DNA from: Schumannella sp. 10F1B-5-1
Lineage (GTDB): Bacteria; Actinomycetota; Actinomycetes; Actinomycetales; Microbacteriaceae
Direction of reading: 5' to 3'
Length of the DNA: 64,000 bases
Assembly (NCBI RefSeq): GCF_006517535.1
Contig: NZ_VHQH01000036.1
Location: 467,577-531,576 of the forward strand
Shown piece by piece: positions 7,690 through 15,389 of this stretch. Position 1 is the first letter of the stretch; each line of letters begins with the position of its first letter. The translations under genes were made by a program, and so were the position numbers. The notes beneath the pieces are model-generated. The model saw only the letters and a program-made list of their open reading frames with translations, ran no database searches and had not been told where the DNA came from.

Positions 7690-8607
7690 TCAGGCGGCGC
7701 GGTGCTTGGCCGCGACGTCGGCCGCCTCGGCCTGCAGCGCGCTGAGCACGAGGCGCACCGACGGCCGTTCGGCCGTGTCGGAGCGCAGGATCGCCCAGAT
7801 CACCCGCTCGGAGCGCACGCCCTCGAGCGGCCGCGTCACGAGCCCGTTCTCGCGGTCGCGGGTCGTGAAGCGCGGCAGGATGCCGATGCCGTGCCCGGCG
7901 GCGATCACGGCCTCGACGATGTCGTTGTCGATGAAGCGCTGGGCGACGCGCGCCTCCTGCCCGGTGATGGCCTGGATGCGGTCGAGGATGCGGTCGTAGG
8001 GGAAGCCCTCCGGCACGCCGATCCAGGTCTCGCCGACGACGTCGGCGGGGGAGAGGGACGTGCGCTCGGCGAGCGGATGCCCCTCGGGCAGCACGATGTC
8101 GAGCGGTTCGCGGAACAGCTCGACGATCGTGAGGCCGCGCTCGCGCCAGCTCGGCGCGACGCCGGGCGCGTCGGCGAGCACGATGTCGAAGTCGGGCGTG
8201 AGATCGGCGAAGTCGGGCAGCAGCGGGTCGAGGTCGCGGCAGGTGAGCGTCAGGCCCGGCACGCCGGCGATGCGATGCAGCAGCCCGGGGAGCAGCATCT
8301 CGCCGCCGGTCGGGAAGGTCACGAGCGTCACTTCACCGCGCGGCTGCTCGAGGAACTCGGCCCAGACGGCCTCGGCGCGCTGGATCGCGGCGGCGAGATC
8401 CTTCGCGGTGTCGGCGAGCACGCGGCCCGCTCCAGTCAGGGCGAGGCCGCGTCCCGAGCGTTCCGTGAGCGGCACGCCGACCTCGCGCTCGAGCGCCTTG
8501 AGCTGCTGCGAGACGGCCGAGGGGGTGCGGTGCGTGGCGCGCGCCACGGCGGTCACGGAGCCCCGGTCGGCGAGCTCGCGGAGCAGATCGAGGCGGCGCA
8601 CATCCAT
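7690..8607 (-). CDS. LysR family transcriptional regulator
   Basis: A 305-residue protein with an N-terminal winged HTH (SVTAVARATHRTPSAVSQQLKALEREVG, residues 17-44) and a periplasmic-binding-like effector domain from about residue 90 to 290. It is divergent from a 39-codon membrane peptide gene with 71 bp between, a layout typical for a LysR regulator and its target. ATG 8607 is six bases after a TAGCCT hexamer, so the mRNA is probably leaderless. The effector is unknown. Confidence 0.88.
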   Translation of the reverse strand: MDVRRLDLLRELADRGSVTAVARATHRTPSAVSQQLKALEREVGVPLTERSGRGLALTGAGRVLADTAKDLAAAIQRAEAVWAEFLEQPRGEVTLVTFPTGGEMLLPGLLHRIAGVPGLTLTCRDLDPLLPDFADLTPDFDIVLADAPGVAPSWRERGLTIVELFREPLDIVLPEGHPLAERTSLSPADVVGETWIGVPEGFPYDRILDRIQAITGQEARVAQRFIDNDIVEAVIAAGHGIGILPRFTTRDRENGLVTRPLEGVRSERVIWAILRSDTAERPSVRLVLSALQAEAADVAAKHRAA

Positions 8608-8613
8608 GTAGTC

Positions 8614-8619
8614 AGGCTA
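8614..8619 (-). promoter_or_regulatory. -10 hexamer TAGCCT for the LysR gene at 7690-8607
   Basis: Read on the minus strand, the hexamer ends six bases before the ATG at 8607. Confidence 0.5.
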
Positions 8620-8678
8620 CAACTCGCATGCAGAAACGTTCGCTTGTTCTTCAGAAGCTTGCGCGGTCTACTTGTCCC

Positions 8679-8798
8679 ATGCTTACCGCGACCGTCCTCT
8701 TCTCCGCCCTGGGCGCGCTCGCCATCGCCGGCACCATCGTCACGATCGCCCGCGACGGCTACCGCGCCCTCCCGACCCGCCGCTTCCTGGCGCGCTGA
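8679..8798 (+). CDS. Small single-pass membrane peptide (39 aa)
   Basis: A 39-codon ORF running ATG 8679 to TGA 8796. Residues 1-24 form one hydrophobic helix (MLTATVLFSALGALAIAGTI) followed by a basic tail (IARDGYRALPTRRFLAR), so it would insert with the C-terminus in the cytosol. The good codon use, the divergent placement from the LysR gene and a downstream terminator hairpin support a real gene. Similar peptides beside LysR genes are recalled from other Microbacteriaceae, but no function is known. Confidence 0.7.
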   Translation: MLTATVLFSALGALAIAGTIVTIARDGYRALPTRRFLAR

Positions 8799-8813
8799 GT
8801 CGCTCCTCCGCCC

Positions 8814-8893
8814 GCGGACGTCGTTCGGGGGCCGGGATGTCATCCGGGCCGTGCAGGGAACCGGAACCATCCCGACCTTCGAACGACGTCCGC
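8814..8893. other. Long hairpin (14-bp stem, 52-nt loop)
   Basis: GCGGACGTCGTTCG at 8814-8827 pairs perfectly with CGAACGACGTCCGC at 8880-8893. The loop contains smaller GC-rich dyads. It follows the small peptide gene and precedes the hairpin at 8907-8933. It could be a 3' UTR structure, a small RNA or a target of mrp read-through from the other strand. Confidence 0.6.
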
Positions 8894-8906
8894 GTCGGAC
8901 CCCCCT

Positions 8907-8933
8907 GAAAGGCCCTCCTCGTGAGGGCCTTTC
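8907..8933. terminator. Intrinsic-terminator-like hairpin
   Basis: The stem GAAAGGCCCTC (8907-8917) pairs with GAGGGCCTTTC (8923-8933) around a 5-base loop. The A-flanked, T-ending stem is typical of high-GC terminators and works on either strand between the small peptide gene and the convergent mrp gene. Confidence 0.75.
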
Positions 8934-9000
8934 TCATGTCCGGGCGCAAACGTCGCCGCTGACGGCGGGCGCCGTCGGCGGAGTCCGGTGTGCTCGGTGC

Positions 9001-10134
9001 TCAGCTCGTCGAGAACGGCAGCGAGCGTCCGGCGAGCCCGCGCCCGCGGCCCGCGAGGTGCTCGGCCAAGGCGAGCACCGCGGCGGCGGCCGGGTCGGCC
9101 GGGGCGGTCAGCACGACCGGAGCGCCCGCATCCCCGCCCTGCCGCAGCGCGACACTGAGGGGCAGGCGGGCGAGCACCGGCACCTCGAGCCGGCGCGCGA
9201 CCTCGTCGCCGCCTCCCGAGCCGAACAGCTCGAGCACCGAGCCGTCAGGCTGGGGGAGCCCGGCCATGTTCTCGACGACGCCGACGACCGTCTGACCGGT
9301 CTGGCGGGCGACGAGCCCGCTGCGCTCGGCGACGTCGGCCGCCGCCTCCTGCGGCGTCGTCACGACGAGCACCTCGGCGTGCGGCAGCAGCTGGCCGAGC
9401 GAGATCGCGATGTCGCCGGTGCCGGGCGGCAGGTCGAGCAGCAGCACGTCGAGGTCGCCGAAGAAGACGTCGGTCAGGAACTGCTCCATCGTGCGGTGTA
9501 GCAGCGGGCCACGCCACGACACGGCGGCGGAGCCGTCGACGAACATGCCGATCGAGATGACCTTCACGCCGTGCGCCACGGGCGGAAGGATCATGTCGGC
9601 GACCTGGGTCGGCTTCTCGCCGGCGATGCCGAGGATCGCCGGGATGGAGTAGCCGAAGACGTCCGCATCCACGAGACCGACGCGCAGGCCACGGGCGGCG
9701 AGGGCGACGGCCAGGTTCGCGGTCACGGTCGACTTGCCGACCCCGCCCTTGCCGCTCGTCACGGCGTAGACCTTCGTCAGCGTGTCGGGCGTGAACTGGC
9801 GGCGCCGCGTGCCGCGCAGGCGCTCGACCAGGGCCTCGCGCTCGGGCACCGTCATCACGCCGACCTCGAGGTCCACCGCATCCACGCCCTCGACCGCGGA
9901 CGCCGCGGCGCGCACGTCGCGCTCGATCGTGTCGGCCGCCGGGCAGCCGACGATCGTCAGGGCGAGCCGGATGCGCGCCACCCCGTCGTCGATCGTCGCG
10001 CCGCGCACCATGTCGAGCTCGGTGATCGGCCGGCGGATCTCGGGGTCGTCGACGCGGGCCAGCGCCGCGAGCAGGCGAGGGTCGTCGGGCGCCGCGTCGC
10101 CGGATGCGGTGGTGCCGGATGCCGTGTCGGGCAC
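9001..10134 (-). CDS. mrp: Mrp/ApbC-type iron-sulfur cluster carrier P-loop ATPase
   Basis: A 377-residue protein. It has an N-terminal MIP18/DUF59 domain (about residues 15-95, with VDDPEIRRPITELDMV and LTIVGCPAADTIE). A ParA/MinD-like ATPase follows, with the deviant Walker A SGKGGVGKSTVTANLA near residue 120 and LLLDLPPGTGDIA as Walker B. These proteins carry Fe-S clusters to apoenzymes. The usual C-terminal CxxC is not seen: NMAGLPQPDG stands where many homologues have a Cys pair. GTG 10134 starts 5 bases downstream of the DUF1003 stop, indicating an operon. Confidence 0.88.
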   Translation of the reverse strand: MPDTASGTTASGDAAPDDPRLLAALARVDDPEIRRPITELDMVRGATIDDGVARIRLALTIVGCPAADTIERDVRAAASAVEGVDAVDLEVGVMTVPEREALVERLRGTRRRQFTPDTLTKVYAVTSGKGGVGKSTVTANLAVALAARGLRVGLVDADVFGYSIPAILGIAGEKPTQVADMILPPVAHGVKVISIGMFVDGSAAVSWRGPLLHRTMEQFLTDVFFGDLDVLLLDLPPGTGDIAISLGQLLPHAEVLVVTTPQEAAADVAERSGLVARQTGQTVVGVVENMAGLPQPDGSVLELFGSGGGDEVARRLEVPVLARLPLSVALRQGGDAGAPVVLTAPADPAAAAVLALAEHLAGRGRGLAGRSLPFSTS

Positions 10135-10139
10135 GCCGT

Positions 10140-10691
10140 TCAGCGCTCGGTCTCGACGCCGTCGCCGCGCTCGGCGAGCTCGCGAGCGCGCTCCTCCTCG
10201 CGGTCGCGGTCGAGCTCCTCGAGGATCGACCGCAGCTCGGCGCGGATGAAGTCCTTCGTCGCCACGTCCTTGATCGCGAGCCGCAGCGCCACGACCTCGC
10301 GGGCGAGGTACTCGGTGTCGGCGAGGTTGCGCTCGGCGCGCTGCCGATCCTGCTCGATCTGCACGCGGTCGCGGTCGTCCTGACGGTTCTGCGCGAGCAG
10401 CAGCAGGGGCGCCGCATACGATGCCTGCAGCGACAGGATCAGCGTCAGCGCCGTGAACCCGATCGCGGCCGAGTCGAAGCGGATGCCCTCGGGTGCGAGC
10501 GTGTTGTAGCCCATCCAGAGGATCACGAAGATCGTCAGGATCAGCAGGAACCACGGCGTGCCCATCGCGCGGGCGATGCCCTCGGTGAAGCGGCCGAAGC
10601 GGTCGCGGCTCTCGAAGCGGCGCGGTCGGAACGACGCACGCGACCCCTTGGGTTCGGTCAGCCGGCTGTCATCGCGCTCGTCGCGGGCCAT
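10140..10691 (-). CDS. DUF1003 membrane protein
   Basis: A 183-residue protein with two adjacent transmembrane segments (about residues 47-66 and 75-98), a basic N-terminus with RFxSRDRFGRFTE, and a long charged helical C-terminus of about 80 residues likely to form a coiled coil (QNRQDDRDRVQIEQDRQRAE). This is the standard DUF1003 layout, of unknown function. Its start overlaps the 3' end of the MgtE-N/CBS gene by 23 bp and it is followed by mrp, giving a three-gene minus-strand operon that is recalled as conserved in actinobacteria. Confidence 0.85.
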   Translation of the reverse strand: MARDERDDSRLTEPKGSRASFRPRRFESRDRFGRFTEGIARAMGTPWFLLILTIFVILWMGYNTLAPEGIRFDSAAIGFTALTLILSLQASYAAPLLLLAQNRQDDRDRVQIEQDRQRAERNLADTEYLAREVVALRLAIKDVATKDFIRAELRSILEELDRDREEERARELAERGDGVETER

Positions 10692-11991
10692 CGCTCGGCC
10701 TCCTTCCGCGGGTGGGGATCGTTCCTGTCGTCAGCGGAACCGGTTCGGGTTCCGCGTCGCCGGCGGTACTTCGCCAGTCGTCCGGCAGCAGATAGTCGAG
10801 GACGTCGTCGATGGTCACCACCCCGACGAGACGGTGGCTCTCATCCACGACGGGAAGCGAGACCAGGTTGTAGCTGGCGAGGATGCGCGACACCTCGGCC
10901 GCGCTCGACTCGGGCGACACGGGCTCGAGGTTGGGGTCGAGCAGGGTGCCGAGCCGCTCGTGCGGCGGGTAGCGCAGCATGCGCTGGAAGTGCACGACGC
11001 CGAGGAAGCGCCCGGTCGGCGGCTCGTAGGGCGGCAGCGTCACGCAGACCATGGCGCCGAGCGCCGGCGCGAGCTCGTGGCGGCGGATCAGCGCGAGTCC
11101 CTCGGCGACGGTCGCGTCGGCCGAGACGATGATCGGCTCGGTCGTCATGAGCCCGCCCGCGGTCTCGGGCGCGTAGTTCAGCAGGAACCGCACGTCGTCG
11201 GCCTCTTCGGGCTGCATGAGCTGCAGCAGCGCCTCGCCCTTGGCCTCGGGCAGCTGCGCGATCAGGTCGGCGGCGTCGTCGGGCTGCATCTGGTCGAGCA
11301 CGTCGGCGGCGCGGGCGTCGTCGAGGTGCGTGATGAGCTCTACCTGCTCGGTCTCGGGCATCTCCTCGAGCGCGTCGGCGAGACGCTCGTCGGGCAGCTC
11401 CTCGGCCACCTCGAGGCGACGCTCCTCGGGCAGGTCGAGCAGGGTCGAGGCGAGGTCGGCGGGGAGCAGGTCGCTGTAGGTCGCGATGAGCTGCTCGGCC
11501 GACTGCGGCTCGCCGGCCGTGGTCTTCTCGGTCACGCGCTCCCAGCGCGCGAAGGTCGTCTTGCCGCGGCCGAACGGCGACGCGCTCGTGCGCGGGCGCC
11601 GCAGGAAGAGATCCTCGACCTCCCACTCGCCGGGGCCGGTCTCGCTGATCGCGACATCCTCGATCGTGGCCTCGCCCGAGCCGTCGCGCAGCGTGACCTT
11701 GCGGCCGAGGAGCTCGGCGATCACACGCACCTCGCCGCCGCGCTGCTCGAAGCGGCGCAGGTTGATCAGACCGGTCGTGATGATCTGACCCGAGCCGATG
11801 CTCGTGACGCGTCCGATCGAGAGGAACACGCGGCGCTTGCCCGGGATCTCGACGATCAGTCCGACGACGGTGGGGGAGTCGCTGGCGCGATAGACGACGA
11901 TGACGTCGCGCACGCGGCCGACCTTGTCGCCCGCGGGGTCGAAGACGGAGCACCCGGCCAGTCGGGCGACGAAGACTCTCGTGGCGCTCAC
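10669..11991 (-). CDS. PRC-barrel/MgtE-N/CBS protein without a membrane domain
   Basis: A 440-residue cytosolic protein. An N-terminal PRC-barrel-like region (residues 1-85) is followed by an MgtE_N superhelix rich in acidic residues (about 165-280, with repeats such as LPEERRLEVAEELPDERLADALEEMPETEQ). Two CBS motifs cover roughly 285-410. MgtE magnesium channels have the same MgtE_N-CBS sensor followed by five membrane helices, which are absent here. It may sense Mg2+ or nucleotides for a partner protein. The adjacent two-helix DUF1003 protein is a candidate. GTG 11991 is preceded by TAGGCT at six bases. Confidence 0.85.
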   Translation of the reverse strand: MSATRVFVARLAGCSVFDPAGDKVGRVRDVIVVYRASDSPTVVGLIVEIPGKRRVFLSIGRVTSIGSGQIITTGLINLRRFEQRGGEVRVIAELLGRKVTLRDGSGEATIEDVAISETGPGEWEVEDLFLRRPRTSASPFGRGKTTFARWERVTEKTTAGEPQSAEQLIATYSDLLPADLASTLLDLPEERRLEVAEELPDERLADALEEMPETEQVELITHLDDARAADVLDQMQPDDAADLIAQLPEAKGEALLQLMQPEEADDVRFLLNYAPETAGGLMTTEPIIVSADATVAEGLALIRRHELAPALGAMVCVTLPPYEPPTGRFLGVVHFQRMLRYPPHERLGTLLDPNLEPVSPESSAAEVSRILASYNLVSLPVVDESHRLVGVVTIDDVLDYLLPDDWRSTAGDAEPEPVPLTTGTIPTRGRRPSDGPRRAR

Positions 11992-11997
11992 GCCCCG

Positions 11998-12003
11998 AGC
12001 CTA
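11998..12003 (-). promoter_or_regulatory. -10 hexamer TAGGCT for the MgtE-N/CBS operon
   Basis: The hexamer ends six bases before GTG 11991 on the minus strand and implies a leaderless mRNA for the three-gene operon. Confidence 0.55.
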
Positions 12004-12077
12004 CTCGCCGCCGCGGGGCGATCCGGCTGTCCAGCCCGCGCTCGGCGGGCATCCAGGCAGGTGTCGCCGGTCGTGGG

Positions 12078-12083
12078 GATAAT
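12078..12083 (+). promoter_or_regulatory. -10 hexamer GATAAT that decides the start at 12091
   Basis: There are two in-frame ATGs, at 12082 and 12091. The hexamer overlaps the first and lies seven bases before the second, so the second is the likelier leaderless start. Confidence 0.55.
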
Positions 12084-12090
12084 GTCCGGT

Positions 12091-12705
12091 ATGAGCACCC
12101 CCGGCATGTTCGGCCGTCGAGGCCAGGTCGTCCCCACTCTCCCGCGGGGCGAGGTGCTCGGCACGTACGAGACCTACCCCGAGGCCGCCCACGCGGTCGA
12201 CGCCCTCGCGAAGGCGGAGTTCCCGGTCGACAAGGTCTCGATCGTCGGCAACGACCTCAAGACGGTCGAGCGCGTCACCGGCCGCATGAGCTACGGCCGC
12301 GCAGCCCTCGGCGGCGCGCTGAGCGGTCTCTGGTTCGGTCTGCTGATCGGCTTCCTCTTCACCCTGCTGTCGCCCCAGTTGGCGCTGACCTCGCTGTTCG
12401 CCGCCGTGCTCATCGGCGCCGCGGGCGGCATGCTCTTCGGCATCGCGACCTACGCCATCAGTCGCCGCAGCAAGGACTTCACCTCGTCGTCGGCCGTGAT
12501 GGCGTCGAACTACCAGGTGATCGTCGACCCCGAGCTCATCAACCGCGCGCGCAACGCGCTCGGCGTGGCCGAGCAGCCGGTCGGGGGCTACGTCCCGCCC
12601 GTGGTCGAGGATCCGGCGCCGCCCGTTCCGCCGGCGGATCAGCCGGCCGGGCCGGCCGCTCCGGTGCCTCCGGCCGACGGCACACCGGAGCCTCCGCGCG
12701 CCTGA
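12091..12705 (+). CDS. General stress protein (YflT/17M-like) with two glycine-rich membrane segments
   Basis: A 204-residue protein. Residues 22-60 (VLGTYETYPEAAHAVDALAKA, then VSIVGNDL) match the ferredoxin-like general stress protein 17M domain. Two hydrophobic helices follow (about 78-98 and 103-122), with a Gly-rich glycine-zipper character. After a second soluble segment the C-terminus is Pro/Ala-rich. The role is not defined. It converges with the aminopeptidase gene, with only 22 bp between the stops. Confidence 0.8.
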   Translation: MSTPGMFGRRGQVVPTLPRGEVLGTYETYPEAAHAVDALAKAEFPVDKVSIVGNDLKTVERVTGRMSYGRAALGGALSGLWFGLLIGFLFTLLSPQLALTSLFAAVLIGAAGGMLFGIATYAISRRSKDFTSSSAVMASNYQVIVDPELINRARNALGVAEQPVGGYVPPVVEDPAPPVPPADQPAGPAAPVPPADGTPEPPRA

Positions 12706-12727
12706 GCCCCGCCCGCCTGAGCCGCGG

Positions 12728-14257
12728 TCAGCGCCCGGCGAGCCACCCCTCGACCTCGTCGGCCGTGCGCGGGATGCCCGCCGACAGGTTCACGGCGCCG
12801 CTCTCGGTCACGAGGATGTCGTCTTCGATGCGCACGCCGATGCCGCGCAGCTCCTCGGGCACCGTCAGGTCGTCGGGCTGGAAGTAGAGCCCCGGCTCGA
12901 TCGTGAAGACCATGCCCGGCTCGACGATCCCGTCGAGGTACATGTCGCGGCGCGCCTGCGCGCAGTCGTGCACGTCGAGGCCGAGGTGGTGCGAGGTGCC
13001 GTGCACCATGTAGCGGCGGTGGAACTGACGCTCCGGCGCCAGCGACTCCTCCGCCGTGCCCGGCAGCAGACCCCACTCGGCGGTCTTCTGCGCGATGACC
13101 TGCATCGCGGCGGCGTGCACCTCGCGGAAGCGGATGCCCGGCTTCACGATCGCGAAGGCCGCATCCGCCGCCTCGAGCACGGCGTCGTAGACGCGGCGCT
13201 GCACCTCGGTGAAGCTGCCGCTGATCGGCAGGGTGCGCGTGATGTCGGCGGTGTAGAGGCTGTCGAGCTCGATGCCGGCGTCGAGCAGGATCAGGTCGCC
13301 CGGCACGACCGGGCCGTCGTTGCGGGTCCAGTGCAGGATGCAGGCGTGCGGGCCGCTCGCCGCGATCGTGTCGTAGCCGACCGCGTTGCCGTCGGCGCGG
13401 GCGCGCCGGTTGAAGGTGCCCTCGACGAGGCGCTCGCCGCGCGGGTGGGCGATGATCTGCGGCAGGTCGGCGATCACGTCGTCGAAGCCCTGCTTGGTCG
13501 CGGCGACGGCCGCGGCGAGCTGCTCGATCTCCCAGGCGTCCTTGACCAGGCGCAGCTCGCTCAGATCGCGGGCGAGCACCGCATCCGCGTCGTCGTCGAC
13601 CTCGGTCACGCCCTCGGCGGCCAGCAGCCGACGGCCGTCGATCTGGTCGGTCAGGTCACGATCGGCGCCGCGCACCAGGCGGGTGGTGGCATCCACGGCG
13701 TCGATCACGCCGGGCAGCTCGGTCAGGTCGCGGGTCGCGAGGCCGAGCTCGGCGGCGACGGCGTCGAGCGAGGGGCGCGCGCCGATCCAGAACTCGCCGA
13801 TGTCGGGGTTGGCGTAGAACTCGTCGGTGCCGCGGCCGGCCGGAGCCCGGAAGTAGAGCACGGCATCATGGCCGGCGTCGTCGCCGGCGCCGGTGGGCTC
13901 GAGCACGAGCACGCTGCCGGGCACCGTGTCGGAGCCCCAGCCGGTGAGGTGCGAGAACGCCGAGTGCGCGCGGTAGGGATAGTCGGTGTCGTTCGAGCGC
14001 ACCTTGGCCGGACCCGCGGGCACGATCAGGCGCTCGCCCGGGTGCAGCGCCGAGATGCGTCGGCGCTGCTCGGCGGCGTGCGCCGCCGCGTCGCGCGGGG
14101 CCACGGGCGCCTCGACCCGGTCGGCCCACTCCGAGGAGATGTAGGCCGCGAACGCGTCGGACGAGGGCGTCGTCGAACGGTTCTGCGTGGCGCGCGGCGG
14201 GGCGCTCTGCTCGCGCGACGAGGCGGTTCCGGATGCGGTGCGGGGGGAGTCGGCCAT
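12728..14257 (-). CDS. pepP: Xaa-Pro aminopeptidase (M24B, aminopeptidase P)
   Basis: A 509-residue protein. It has an N-terminal aminopeptidase P domain (about residues 50-200) and a pita-bread metallopeptidase domain. Metal ligands are visible: two Asp in LLDAGIELDSLYTADITR, His in MVHGTSHHLGLDVHD, Glu in FTIEPGLY and Glu in GVRIEDDILVT. It removes N-terminal residues before proline in the cytosol and is expected to use two Mn2+ ions. The first 40 residues are Ser/Thr/Arg-rich and disordered. ATG 14257 has GGAGG upstream. It lies 20 bp downstream of the phosphatase-like gene on the same strand. Confidence 0.92.
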   Translation of the reverse strand: MADSPRTASGTASSREQSAPPRATQNRSTTPSSDAFAAYISSEWADRVEAPVAPRDAAAHAAEQRRRISALHPGERLIVPAGPAKVRSNDTDYPYRAHSAFSHLTGWGSDTVPGSVLVLEPTGAGDDAGHDAVLYFRAPAGRGTDEFYANPDIGEFWIGARPSLDAVAAELGLATRDLTELPGVIDAVDATTRLVRGADRDLTDQIDGRRLLAAEGVTEVDDDADAVLARDLSELRLVKDAWEIEQLAAAVAATKQGFDDVIADLPQIIAHPRGERLVEGTFNRRARADGNAVGYDTIAASGPHACILHWTRNDGPVVPGDLILLDAGIELDSLYTADITRTLPISGSFTEVQRRVYDAVLEAADAAFAIVKPGIRFREVHAAAMQVIAQKTAEWGLLPGTAEESLAPERQFHRRYMVHGTSHHLGLDVHDCAQARRDMYLDGIVEPGMVFTIEPGLYFQPDDLTVPEELRGIGVRIEDDILVTESGAVNLSAGIPRTADEVEGWLAGR

Positions 14258-14277
14258 GCCTCCATCCTCCCACCGGC

Positions 14278-15285
14278 TCACGACACGCGCTCGAGCTGGG
14301 CGATCACCGGCCGGTGGTCGCTGCCCGCGTGGTCCTGATCGCGCACGACGCGGAAGCCCGTGAACCGCCAGTCGGAGCCGGCCAGAACGTGATCGATCGG
14401 CGCCCCCGCCTCGGCGGGGATGCGCGTCGGCCAGGTGCCGACCGCCGCATCCCCGGTCGCCTTCGCGCCGTCGTGGCAGTCGCCCAGCTCGCCCTCGCCG
14501 GCGAGGTGCGACCAGTGGTCGATCGTGCTGTTCAGGTCGCCGGCCATGATCAGGTCGGGTTCCTGGCACCGCGCGGCCAGCCACTCGAGTCCCTCGCGCC
14601 AGGCCGGCATCTCGCCGGGAACCGGGGCGACGGGATGCCCGGCGACGATCGCGGGCCCGTCGCCGTCGGCCGGGCGCCACAGCCCGCTCGGGATGACCCG
14701 GGTCGAGCCGGCCTCGCTGTCGGGCACGTAGCGGCCGAGGCTCGAGCTGATCAGCAGTGAGGTCGTGCGGGCCTTGGCGATCTGGTCGAAGGTGATGTTG
14801 TGCACGGCCATCGTGCGACCCTCGGCGCCCATGCGGTCGGCGATCTGCTGCGCGAGCTCCACGCTGGTCTCGGGCAGCACGACGATGTCGGCGTCATTGT
14901 CGAGTGCGAGCGTCGCGATGCGATCGGCGCCGGGCGCGTCGCCGAGCGTGTTCCAGCTCAGCACCGTCACGCCGCCCTCGCCCTTCGCGGCGAAGTGCTC
15001 GGAACCCCAGCCGCGCGACGCGAGCACGGCCGCCGACAGGCCGACGAACACGAGCAGCAGTACCGCCGCCGAGGCGCAGAACCGGCGAGCGCTCCGCGAG
15101 GCCAGCGCGATCACGAGCAGCACGACGACGGCCACCGCCGCCATCCCGCCGGCCAGCGCGCGCAGCGACACGAGCTGCGCGACTCCGGTCTGCGTCTGCA
15201 GGCCGAGCAGCTGGGGCCAGCCGGCGACCAGCAGGGCCGCGGCCAGCAGGAGCAGCGCCAGGGCGGCGATCACACGGCGGAACAC
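14278..15285 (-). CDS. Membrane-anchored endonuclease/exonuclease/phosphatase family protein
   Basis: A 335-residue protein with three N-terminal hydrophobic helices (about residues 5-22, 43-62 and 70-92) and then an EEP domain. Motifs are VLSWNTLG, VVLPETS, IMAGDLNSTIDHW and the C-terminal HAGSDHRPVIAQ, which hold the conserved Asn, Glu, Asp and His residues. The catalytic domain is probably extracellular. The substrate (nucleic acid, phospholipid or sugar phosphate) is unknown. GTG 15285 is selected over longer frames because TAGGGT ends seven bases before it. Confidence 0.82.
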   Translation of the reverse strand: MFRRVIAALALLLLAAALLVAGWPQLLGLQTQTGVAQLVSLRALAGGMAAVAVVVLLVIALASRSARRFCASAAVLLLVFVGLSAAVLASRGWGSEHFAAKGEGGVTVLSWNTLGDAPGADRIATLALDNDADIVVLPETSVELAQQIADRMGAEGRTMAVHNITFDQIAKARTTSLLISSSLGRYVPDSEAGSTRVIPSGLWRPADGDGPAIVAGHPVAPVPGEMPAWREGLEWLAARCQEPDLIMAGDLNSTIDHWSHLAGEGELGDCHDGAKATGDAAVGTWPTRIPAEAGAPIDHVLAGSDWRFTGFRVVRDQDHAGSDHRPVIAQLERVS

Positions 15286-15292
15286 GTCCCCG

Positions 15293-15298
15293 ACCCTA
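15293..15298 (-). promoter_or_regulatory. -10 hexamer TAGGGT that decides the start at 15285
   Basis: A seven-base spacer to GTG 15285 favours this start over upstream in-frame codons. Confidence 0.55.
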
Positions 15299-15377
15299 GG
15301 CGTCACCCCGGAGAGGACCCTGACGATCGGCGGCCGCCGCGGCGGCGGCGGCTCGGCGCGGCGGCCTGCCGCACGCC

Positions 15378-15383
15378 TACGAT
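15378..15383 (+). promoter_or_regulatory. -10 hexamer TACGAT for the PHP gene
   Basis: Spacer GAGGGG of six bases to ATG 15390. It could also be read as a Shine-Dalgarno sequence, but it lies too close to the start for a normal one. Confidence 0.5.
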
Positions 15384-15389
15384 GAGGGG

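Noticed and set aside
8935-8961. 8-codon ATG frame after the terminator hairpin as a leader peptide
   Set aside because: No gene follows on the plus strand for it to regulate, since the next gene, mrp, is on the minus strand.
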